Of a stretch of DNA of 42,090 bases, positions 35,170 to 42,090 are shown piece after piece. The notes under the pieces are model-generated. The model did no database searches. It saw nothing but the letters and a program-made list of their open reading frames with translations, and was not told the origin of the DNA. How positions within the stretch are numbered: the stretch's first letter is position 1; each line of letters begins with the position of its first letter. The translations under genes were made by a program, and so were the position numbers. Origin of the DNA: Candidatus Acidiferrales bacterium. Its GTDB lineage: Bacteria > Bacteroidota > Ignavibacteria > Kryptoniales > JAKASW01. The stretch spans positions 1 to 42,090 of the forward strand of contig DATJAY010000006.1 in NCBI GenBank assembly GCA_035515795.1, written 5' to 3'.

Positions 35170-36837
35170 ATGAAAGCTATTCGTACCATCTTGCTGGTTG
35201 CACTGGTGGTAAGTTTCGGCGGTGCCTTTGGCCGGGCCTTTGCTCAAGCGCCGGACACTATATGGGTTGCCGCCTCGCCGGCAGGCAACATTAATGACTT
35301 TATACAAGGTGACACGCTGGGAAACGGCAGCAGAGCTCATCCAAACGCCGTGTATAAATTGTATATGGATTCCATTTACTATTACACCGGCACGATAAAC
35401 GTGAGTTTTCCCTTGGCAATCATTGCCGACACCGGATCATCGCACCGGCCCCCCATAATTGCGCCGGCTATTCTTCAGGACAACTCCTCACCGAGTACCC
35501 TTTTTAATGTTCTGTCCGGCGCACGAAGCTTCACATTCAAGAATATTTATTCGACCGGCGTTCGGCCGGATCAGAAGGTCAACAATAATTACAGTAACTT
35601 CGTAAATATTGTTGGCGATAGCACGAGGTTCGTATTTGACAATTGTGTATTTGACAATCTGGTCGGCGCAGCGATCGTCGTGGGAAGCGGCAATTACAAC
35701 AAATTCTTCATGACGAATTGTGTCTTCAGGAATATGATACCGTATACACAATATTTTTACGGGCAGGCTTTCCTTTCCGGAGGAGGTGCGCCGACTGATA
35801 CGGTGGAAATGATTAACAATACCTTTTTCTGCATTAACGCCTACGCCGATGCGAACGTGTACTACAATACCTATACTCGTTTTGAGCATAACACGGTATT
35901 TCTGACTGCGGTAAATCCGTTGAACGACTTTGTGATGACAAATGCAGTTTACAAGAACAATATCTTTTATGGTACAGCCGAGGAAGCTCAGACACAAAAT
36001 GAAATACTCGGTGACTATCAAGACGATACTCCGTACGGGACTTCAACATTCAGCTTCGATTCGTTGAATGTATATTTGCCGGTTGCCACTCTGGGTCTGA
36101 GTGAAGGAGCGCGAAAGATCCTCGTCGAGAACAACAGCGTCTTCTGGTCTCAGACGGTAAGGAATTTCTGGGCAACTCCGCTCATGGATACTCTGGTGCC
36201 GCCTTATGTTTTCAACGGGAGAACCCAGCGTATGTTCAATAACAAGACGGCTTGGCCGGGACTCTATCAGGCAGGTAATGACAGCGTCGCTGATCCCGGG
36301 TTTTTGTCAGCGGTCACTACACAGGAGGACAGCTTGATCAAGTACGTGCAGCTGACCCGAACCAACGCGTTAGGCACCTATTTGTGGGATTATGATCCTG
36401 GCAATGCCCCGTTATTTCCGCCGGCATGGCCCCTCCCCGAGAATCTCAGATATACTAATTCGACTTTCATACACGGCGGAACCGACGGTTATGCTCTGGG
36501 TGACCTCAGATGGTTCCCTGAGCAGAAAGCAACATGGGTGCTGGGTGTTAAGTCGCAGCCGAATGATATCCCGACAAAGTTTGATTTGAGCAGCAACTAT
36601 CCAAATCCGTTCAACCCGTCCACGAATATAAAAGTGGATCTGAAGCAACCTGGATTGATGAGCTTGAAAGTCTACAACATCCTGGGTCAGCTTGTGAAGG
36701 TCGTAGACGAAGGATACAAGCAGGCTGGAACTTACGTGTACAACGTGAGTATGGATCAGTATTCCAGCGGAGTCTACTTCTACACGTTGCAACAAGGTGC
36801 AAATTCGATGACGAAGAAAATGATGCTTCTCAAGTAG
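35170..36837 (+). CDS. T9SS-sorted parallel beta-helix surface protein, partner of receptor 3
   Basis: The start is ATG 35170, with GGAGG at 35159-35163; the frame is open back to 35116. The 555-residue protein has a signal peptide (to ~26, RAFAQ), then PAGNINDFIQGDTLGNG. Beta-helix rungs follow (FTFKNIYSTGV, RFVFDNCVFDNLV, FFMTNCVFRNMI, VEMINNTFFCINAY, TRFEHNTVFL, AVYKNNIFYG). WPLPENLRYTNSTF...YALGDLRWFP precedes the type A T9SS sorting domain (~468-555; LSSNYPNPFNPSTNI to KKMMLLK). It is closest to the protein at 30076, both in the N-terminal PxGNIN block and in the sorting domain (VKVVDEGYKQAGTY shared exactly). A surface ligand-binding role beside receptor 3 is inferred. The 189-base gap before it contains the hairpin at 34999 and otherwise no clear signal. 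Confidence 0.86.
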   Translation: MKAIRTILLVALVVSFGGAFGRAFAQAPDTIWVAASPAGNINDFIQGDTLGNGSRAHPNAVYKLYMDSIYYYTGTINVSFPLAIIADTGSSHRPPIIAPAILQDNSSPSTLFNVLSGARSFTFKNIYSTGVRPDQKVNNNYSNFVNIVGDSTRFVFDNCVFDNLVGAAIVVGSGNYNKFFMTNCVFRNMIPYTQYFYGQAFLSGGGAPTDTVEMINNTFFCINAYADANVYYNTYTRFEHNTVFLTAVNPLNDFVMTNAVYKNNIFYGTAEEAQTQNEILGDYQDDTPYGTSTFSFDSLNVYLPVATLGLSEGARKILVENNSVFWSQTVRNFWATPLMDTLVPPYVFNGRTQRMFNNKTAWPGLYQAGNDSVADPGFLSAVTTQEDSLIKYVQLTRTNALGTYLWDYDPGNAPLFPPAWPLPENLRYTNSTFIHGGTDGYALGDLRWFPEQKATWVLGVKSQPNDIPTKFDLSSNYPNPFNPSTNIKVDLKQPGLMSLKVYNILGQLVKVVDEGYKQAGTYVYNVSMDQYSSGVYFYTLQQGANSMTKKMMLLK

Positions 36838-36863
36838 TTTGCTTCTCCTTAAGTGAAAGATCA

Positions 36864-36967
36864 GTCCCGCGAAAGCGGGGTGCCGCACCAACGAGAATAG
36901 GATGACATTGGCGCGGCAACGGGGATTGTTGAAAAAAAGCAGCAGTCCCCGCTGAGCTTTTCATTTT
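36864..36967 (+). terminator. Three-hairpin structured region after beta-helix gene 3
   Basis: Three stems follow one another. CCCGC-GAAA-GCGGG (36866-36879) has a GNRA tetraloop. TGCCGCACCAA (36881-36891) pairs with TTGGCGCGGCA (36908-36918) with one mismatch. CGGGGATTG (36920-36928) pairs with CAGTCCCCG (36943-36951) with one G-U, followed by CTGAGCTTTTCATTTTT. The last is a plausible terminator; the whole is unusually structured and could be a stable RNA end or small RNA. Confidence 0.55.
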
Positions 36968-37037
36968 TGACTATTCACAAGAAAGACCAATAGCTTCAGA
37001 GATCAGATATGTGAACGAGCAAAGACTGGGGTCTAGA

Positions 37038-39515
37038 ATGCGTTACGGTTATTTTGATGACATAAATAGAGAATACGTGATCGAGCGGCCGGATATTCCC
37101 GTATCGTGGACGAACTACCTGGGGGTGAAGGATTTCTGTACGGTAATCTCCCATAATGCAGGCGGCTATTCTTTTTGCAGGTCCACGGAGCATCATCGTA
37201 TAACGCGATTCAGACAAAACGGAGTTCCTTTAGATAGGCCAGGGCATTACGTTTATCTGCGCGATGACGAGACCGGCGAATACTGGTCTCTGTCATGGCA
37301 GCCGGTCGGCAAAGATTTCACGAAGGCAAAGTACATTTGTCGCCATGGTTTGTCATACTCGAGGTTTCAATGCAATTATCAGCAGATTGAGGCGGAACAG
37401 CTTCTGTTTGTTCCATTAGAAGATGATGTGGAGCTTTGGGATGTAAGAATAAGAAATCGCGGTACGAAGCCGCGCAAGTTGAGTGTATTTTCATATCTCG
37501 AATTTTCGTTCCATCATGTCGAGATAGATAATCAGAATCTGCAAATGAGTCTCTATGCCGCTGGTTCGAACTACAGCGACGGAATTATTGAGTATGATTT
37601 TTTTTATGAACCGTGGTCTTATCATTTCTTCGCCTCAAATTTCCAGCCTGATAGCTACGATTGCGTAAGAGATAAGTTTATAGGGAATTATCGGACTGAA
37701 ACAAATCCGATCGCCGTGGAGCGCGGGACATGCGGGAACAGCACTGACCTTGGCGGTAATCACTGCGGCTCGCTTCACAAGAAGTTGGAATTGAAACCCG
37801 GCGAAGAGATGCGGATGATTTTTATGTTAGGTGTCGGATCGCGCGAGGAAAAAGGCTTGGACGTAAGACTAAAGTTCTCAAATCTGAATAACGTTGACTC
37901 CGCTTTTGATGATTTAAAAAAATACTGGGATAAGAAGGAATCTGTTCTCCAATGCAAGACGCCGAACCAGGGTTTTAACTCGATGGTCAATACGTGGAAT
38001 TTATATCAGGCGGAGACTTGCGTGGTATGGTCTCGATTTGCGTCATTCATAGAAGTAGGTGGCAGGGTGGGGCTTGGTTATCGTGATACGTCCCAGGATG
38101 TGATGGCAGTTCCTCACACAAGTCCGGACAAAGTCAAAGAACGTATGATCGAACTTCTTCATGGTCAGGTCAGTCGAGGCTATGGTCTGCATCTTTTTGA
38201 CCCCGAGGTTTTTAAGCCGGTCGAGGACAAGTTGCCGGGCGTAAAGCTCCCGACGGTCGTTCCGTCGCCAAATCCTTCCGACATTATTCATGGGATGGAC
38301 AGCGTTTGTTCGGATGACGCGCTGTGGATTGTTGCGTCTGTTTGCGAGTACGTCATGGAGACAGGGAATGCCGAGTTTTTCGACCAGGTAATTCCTTTTG
38401 CGGATGCTGGGGAAGGAAGCGTTTACGAACATCTTAAGCGCTCTTTGGATTTCACAGCAGAGCAGACTGCTGCCAACGGCATTTGTTTCGGCCTGCGCGC
38501 CGATTGGAACGATTGCTTGAATCTTGGAGGAGGACAGAGTGCCATGGTGTCGTTTATGCACTTTTGGGCGCTCAGGTATTTTGTGGATGCGGCTAAGTTT
38601 CTCGGACGGGAGAACGATTTCAAAAAGTATTCGGAAATGGCTGAGAAAGTACGCACTGCGATCGAACGGGAATTGTGGGACGGCGAGTGGTACGCCCGTG
38701 GTGTCACCAAAGCCGGAATTAAGATCGGCGTCAAAGCAAATGAGGAAGGAAAAATTTTCCTCGAGAGTAATAGCTGGGCCGGACTTTCCGGTGCTGCTTC
38801 GCCTGAACGGGCCTGCAGTGCCATGGATGCTGTTCATAAATATCTTGCCTCCCCTTACGGTATTCATCTCAACTGGCCCGTGTTTACAAAGCCGAACGAC
38901 GATATAGGCTATGTCACCCGCGTTTATCCGGGTCTGAAAGAGAATGGATCAATTTTCAATCATCCCAATCCATGGGCAGTAATTGCGGAGTGTAAATTGG
39001 GACGCGGGGCATTAGCAATGAAGCTGCATGATGCATTGCTGCCATATAATCAGAACGACATGATTGAGATTCGAGAAGCCGAACCGTATTCGTACTGTCA
39101 ATTCGTCATAGGGCGGGACCACCCTTCTTACGGGCGAGCGCGGCATCCGTGGCTGACCGGAAGCGCAGGTTGGAGTTACACGGCTGCGACGAAATATATT
39201 CTCGGTATTCGTCCGTCGTACACCGGATTGGTTATCGATCCATGTATCCCGGCCGGCTGGAAAGAATTCGAGGTGCAGCGCCGGTGGCGAGGTGCTACTT
39301 ACAACGTCAAAGTAAAAAACCCAGATGGAGTTGAAAAAGGTGTTAGGATTTTGAAACTGAATGGAGAAATTATTAATGGACAGATCCCCGTGCAAGGAGT
39401 GGGTTCGGTCAACGAAGTCGAAGTAACGATGGGAAAAGTAACGCAGTCGAAAACGGGCAAGAAGCCCGTCACTGCGAAGGGAGTATCCGAGGGTGCCACT
39501 TCAGGACACACATGA
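37038..39515 (+). CDS. chbP: N,N'-diacetylchitobiose phosphorylase (GH94), copy 2
   Basis: The 825-residue protein starts at ATG 37038, where the conserved MRYGYFDD begins; a GTG at 37011 would add nine unmatched residues. It repeats the phosphorylase at 19989 along its whole length: CTVISHNAGGYSFC, ETCVVWSRFASFIEVGGR, GLRADWNDCLNLGGG with Asp492 as expected general acid, and ARHPWLTGSAGW. Most differences are conservative, and the last ~30 residues differ freely. No signal peptide, so cytosolic. It follows the third receptor pair and its structured terminator, and precedes the second NagB fusion, so the GH94/NagB pairing seen earlier is repeated without the GH18 gene. The two copies may differ in affinity, chain-length preference or expression; nothing in the visible motifs separates them. 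Confidence 0.94.
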   Translation: MRYGYFDDINREYVIERPDIPVSWTNYLGVKDFCTVISHNAGGYSFCRSTEHHRITRFRQNGVPLDRPGHYVYLRDDETGEYWSLSWQPVGKDFTKAKYICRHGLSYSRFQCNYQQIEAEQLLFVPLEDDVELWDVRIRNRGTKPRKLSVFSYLEFSFHHVEIDNQNLQMSLYAAGSNYSDGIIEYDFFYEPWSYHFFASNFQPDSYDCVRDKFIGNYRTETNPIAVERGTCGNSTDLGGNHCGSLHKKLELKPGEEMRMIFMLGVGSREEKGLDVRLKFSNLNNVDSAFDDLKKYWDKKESVLQCKTPNQGFNSMVNTWNLYQAETCVVWSRFASFIEVGGRVGLGYRDTSQDVMAVPHTSPDKVKERMIELLHGQVSRGYGLHLFDPEVFKPVEDKLPGVKLPTVVPSPNPSDIIHGMDSVCSDDALWIVASVCEYVMETGNAEFFDQVIPFADAGEGSVYEHLKRSLDFTAEQTAANGICFGLRADWNDCLNLGGGQSAMVSFMHFWALRYFVDAAKFLGRENDFKKYSEMAEKVRTAIERELWDGEWYARGVTKAGIKIGVKANEEGKIFLESNSWAGLSGAASPERACSAMDAVHKYLASPYGIHLNWPVFTKPNDDIGYVTRVYPGLKENGSIFNHPNPWAVIAECKLGRGALAMKLHDALLPYNQNDMIEIREAEPYSYCQFVIGRDHPSYGRARHPWLTGSAGWSYTAATKYILGIRPSYTGLVIDPCIPAGWKEFEVQRRWRGATYNVKVKNPDGVEKGVRILKLNGEIINGQIPVQGVGSVNEVEVTMGKVTQSKTGKKPVTAKGVSEGATSGHT

Positions 39516-39645
39516 ACTAGACCGGCACTGATGACTCTAAGCTGTCAAAGTGACATGCGCCCGGAAATGAACTCATAGTAATTTTCTCCGTTGATTTCTA
39601 TCCTTATCGTCCATGTCAAGAACTGGACCGCGCATATTCTGCTGA

Positions 39646-39680
39646 AGAGAAAGGGAGTGAATCATTACTCCCTTTTCTCC
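39646..39680 (+). terminator. Hairpin terminator after GH94 copy 2
   Basis: AAAGGGAGT (39650-39658), an 8-base loop and ACTCCCTTT (39667-39675) form a 9-bp stem, extendable by GAG/CTC across one bulged T, with a TTTTCT tail inside the 3' arm. The surrounding 277-base gap (39516-39792) holds no convincing gene; a 72-codon frame over it has no recognisable features. Confidence 0.5.
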
Positions 39681-39792
39681 ACAAGAAGAGGGGTGACGAA
39701 GAATTCATATCATGGAAAACGGTACGACGCATTTTCAGCGCGATTGCGGCATCGACGGTTCGTTAGGATTCCACAGCGGGTTCTGAATCAAA

Positions 39793-42090
39793 ATGAAAAT
39801 GATGAATAGTACAACGTCAAAGATTGAACAAAGAGCATTAGCTCGTTCCAGCGAAAAACTCTGTTATTCTCCCGTTGAGAAAGTAGGTGTAATCGTCGTC
39901 GATAATTTCCCCATGCTCGGTAAACTTACGGCTCTCAGATTTCTTGAATGGGTCCAGCAAAATCCAGGCGGAGTAGTTTCTCTTCCCACCGGAAAGACCC
40001 CGGAGCATTTCATAAAATGGGTGACATATTATCTTCGGAATTGGAAGAACGGCAAGGTCGCAGAAGAACTCGAGGGAAATGGGATCGAAACTTCAATCAA
40101 ACCCGATATTCCTTCGATGCACTTTGCCCAGATAGACGAGTTCTACCCAATAAATCCCGGACAGGAGAACAGCTTCTTCCACTATGTAAACAAATTCTAT
40201 ATAAAGGGGTTTGGTTTCGACGAGAAGATGGCAATGCTGATAGATTGCCGTGAAATAGGTCTGCCTGACGGCAAGATGATCGAAGATGTGTGGCCCGATT
40301 ACAAAGTCGATCTGACATTAAGATTTCGACATGCCAAGACCGCGCAAGAACGTTTACAACAAAGGGTTCTGGAAAATATCGACCAATGGTGCGCCGAGTA
40401 TGAAGAGAAAATCCGCAGTCTTGGTGGAATAGGATTTTTTTTGGGTGGAATTGGTCCGGACGGCCACATCGGCTTCAACATTCGCGGCTCAGACCTGAAC
40501 TCAACGACACGGTTAACTCCGATAAACTACGAAACACAAGCAGGAGCGGCAACAGACCTCGGCGGCATTGAGACTTCAAGGAACAGGCATGTCATAACGA
40601 TAGGTCTGAGCACGATTACCTGCAATGACGATTGCGTTGCTATTGTGATGGCGGCAGGTGAAGCGAAAGCACTCGTCGTTGCCGACGCAGTCCAGCACGG
40701 TAAGCACGTCCGCTATCCGGCAACAATTCTGCAATCTCTTCCAAATGCAAGATTTTATTTGACAAAAGGTGCGGCAAAACTTCTGTCTGAACGCCGGTAT
40801 GAACGGATCAAAGCAAAGTCGGCGCTTTCTGAACAGGAGATAGAAGAAATCGTCATAGACTTGGCGATTGAGAAAAGGAAACGCATTCGTGACTTGAATA
40901 AATCTGATTTTGAGGCGAGCAAACTTGCAGGTGAAATTCTGAAGAAGAAATCCGACGGGATAGAGTCCATAACCGGCGAGGTCGAACGAAGGCTCATACA
41001 AAGGATCGAGAGCGGAAGCAAATCGGAGCTTAACACCGTATTTCTTCATACTGAGCCGCACCATGATGACATAATGTTAGGATACCTTGCTTATGTGGTC
41101 CGCCGTGCACGAGACGCTTCTAATAAGCATACCTTTCTGACTTTGACAAGCGGGTTTAATTCCGTGACGAACCATCACATGCTAGATCAGCTGAGAAATT
41201 TGAAATACTTCTTGCGTAATGGAGCATTCGTTAAACTATTTGAGGAAAACTACTTTGAGCCGGATAGTGATCTTAAGAAAAACCGTGACGTGTGGCAGTA
41301 CTTGGATGGCGTCGCCGAGAACAACACGAGGACCAAACGTGAAGGTGAAGCAAGGCGTCTTCTTAGAAATATTTTTGGCCTCTTCGGCGGTAATAGTGCA
41401 GACCAAGTCGTGGCTAAGATAGAAGAGCTAATCAATTATTTTGAGACTCAATATCCGGGTGCGAAGGACCCTCCGCATATTCAGCAGCTGAAGGGAATGG
41501 CCCGCGAGTGGGAGGCTGAGTGTCTTTGGGGATATTTCGGTTTTAATTCACCGGCGATTTTACATGCCAGGTTGGGTTTTTACAAAGGGGATATTTTTAC
41601 GGAGGAGCCCAAAATTGACAGAGATGTGTTGCCGGTTCTGGAAATATTGCGGCAGGTGAAGCCGGACATCATAGGAGTCGCTTTGGATCCGGAGGCAAGC
41701 GGTCCCGACACGCATTACAAAGTGCTTCAAGTTATGGCCGAGGCGCTAAAGATGTATGAGAAAGAAACAGGGAAGAGTAATGCAATAAGAGTGATCGGGT
41801 ATAGAAATATTTGGTACAGATTTCATCCGGCGGAGTCAAACGTTTATGTCCCCGTATCGCTGAACATGTTTGCTGTGATGAATAACTCGTTCATGAACGC
41901 CTTTGCGTCTCAACGTGATGCTTCTTTCCCAAGCTACGAACTCGACGGTCCTTTCTCGGACCTTGCTCAGAAAATACAGGTGGAACAATACCAGAAGCTG
42001 AAAGTCTGTCTCGGCCGCCAATTCTTCAACGAGCATCCAAGTCCGCTTCTCAGGGCAACTCGAGGATTTGTGTTCGTGCGTTCCATGACA
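39793..42090 (+). CDS. nagB: NagB (GlcN-6-P deaminase)-PIG-L deacetylase fusion, copy 2, 3' partial
   Basis: The frame is open from ATG 39793 to the last base (766 codons) without a stop. By comparison with the copy at 24113, about 15 codons are missing at the right edge. It carries the same blocks: SLPTGKTPEHF, QIDEFYP, GGIGPDGHIGFNIRGSDL (again Ile where E. coli NagB has Glu148), EPHHDDIMLG and DPEASGPDTHYKV. Three ATGs (39793, 39799, 39802) could serve as start, and none has a good ribosome site, unlike copy 1. Parts of the gene are nearly identical in DNA to copy 1 while others have drifted at synonymous sites. It should act in the cytosol on GlcNAc-6-phosphate or GlcN-6-phosphate made downstream of the phosphorylase just before it. 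Confidence 0.87.
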   Translation, partial: MKMMNSTTSKIEQRALARSSEKLCYSPVEKVGVIVVDNFPMLGKLTALRFLEWVQQNPGGVVSLPTGKTPEHFIKWVTYYLRNWKNGKVAEELEGNGIETSIKPDIPSMHFAQIDEFYPINPGQENSFFHYVNKFYIKGFGFDEKMAMLIDCREIGLPDGKMIEDVWPDYKVDLTLRFRHAKTAQERLQQRVLENIDQWCAEYEEKIRSLGGIGFFLGGIGPDGHIGFNIRGSDLNSTTRLTPINYETQAGAATDLGGIETSRNRHVITIGLSTITCNDDCVAIVMAAGEAKALVVADAVQHGKHVRYPATILQSLPNARFYLTKGAAKLLSERRYERIKAKSALSEQEIEEIVIDLAIEKRKRIRDLNKSDFEASKLAGEILKKKSDGIESITGEVERRLIQRIESGSKSELNTVFLHTEPHHDDIMLGYLAYVVRRARDASNKHTFLTLTSGFNSVTNHHMLDQLRNLKYFLRNGAFVKLFEENYFEPDSDLKKNRDVWQYLDGVAENNTRTKREGEARRLLRNIFGLFGGNSADQVVAKIEELINYFETQYPGAKDPPHIQQLKGMAREWEAECLWGYFGFNSPAILHARLGFYKGDIFTEEPKIDRDVLPVLEILRQVKPDIIGVALDPEASGPDTHYKVLQVMAEALKMYEKETGKSNAIRVIGYRNIWYRFHPAESNVYVPVSLNMFAVMNNSFMNAFASQRDASFPSYELDGPFSDLAQKIQVEQYQKLKVCLGRQFFNEHPSPLLRATRGFVFVRSMT

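Noticed and set aside
15299-36837. Beta-helix proteins as pectate lyases
   Set aside because: The fold pattern fits, but no conserved catalytic Arg/Asp calcium cluster could be recognised, and the neighbours are chitin genes.
36864-37037. glmS-type ribozyme or amino-sugar riboswitch before GH94 copy 2
   Set aside because: The stems do not match the glmS core that I know, and the T-rich tail precedes the gene start; treated as a structured terminator instead.
38043-38867. 274-codon open frame on the minus strand inside GH94 copy 2
   Set aside because: Antisense shadow of a strongly conserved enzyme. Similar shadows occur over copy 1, so it reflects codon use rather than a gene.
39591-39809. 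72-codon frame between GH94 copy 2 and NagB fusion copy 2
   Set aside because: No recognisable features, spans a terminator hairpin and overlaps the next gene's start.
1-42090. Mobile element or recent transfer signs
   Set aside because: No transposase, integrase, tRNA or long flanking repeat was seen, and all genes share one strand and similar style.

Overview
The window reads as a glycan-utilisation region from a Gram-negative member of the wider Bacteroidota/Ignavibacteria group. The evidence is four secreted proteins ending in type A sorting domains of the type IX secretion system (the NYPNPFNPSTN hallmark), large TonB-dependent receptors with N-terminal carboxypeptidase-regulatory-like domains, and many exo-glycosidases with signal peptides. 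The phylum is inferred from these styles of protein, not from a marker gene. All 20 protein genes I accept lie on the + strand. I found no tRNA, rRNA, CRISPR array, insertion sequence or integrase.

Left part (1-9213): a tightly packed operon encodes a secreted alpha/beta-hydrolase (its 5' end lies outside the window), a CBM9-like protein, a GH20 beta-N-acetylhexosaminidase, a GH29 alpha-L-fucosidase and a GH35 beta-galactosidase. These three exo-activities would be needed to strip fucose, galactose and GlcNAc from Lewis-type or complex-glycan termini. Two regulators follow, a LacI-family protein (9429-10448) and a ROK-family repressor (10642-11847) that appears to have lost kinase residues.

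Right part (12136-42090): a chitin/chito-oligosaccharide region. Three times over it carries a SusC-like TonB-dependent receptor followed by a T9SS-sorted parallel beta-helix protein (12136/15299, 26886/30076, 32011/35170). No SusD-like gene is visible. Each pair ends in a hairpin terminator, and the three share a similar stem core. Between pairs 1 and 2 are a surface GH18 chitinase with a T9SS tag, an AmpG-like permease, a cytosolic N,N'-diacetylchitobiose phosphorylase (GH94), a second GH18 chitinase and a NagB-PIG-L fusion. After pair 3 come a second GH94 phosphorylase and a second NagB-PIG-L fusion, which runs off the right edge about 15 codons before its expected stop.

Proposed pathway (inference): surface GH18 and beta-helix proteins cut and hold chitin. 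The receptors import oligosaccharides into the periplasm, where GH18-2 and GH20 trim them. The AmpG-like permease carries chitobiose into the cytosol, and GH94 phosphorolyses it to GlcNAc-1-phosphate and GlcNAc. The NagB-PIG-L fusion may combine deacetylation and deamination of the phosphosugar. No nagA, GlcNAc kinase or phosphomutase is in the window. The most unusual element is the triplicated receptor/beta-helix pair, which may be a SusD-independent capture-and-import system.
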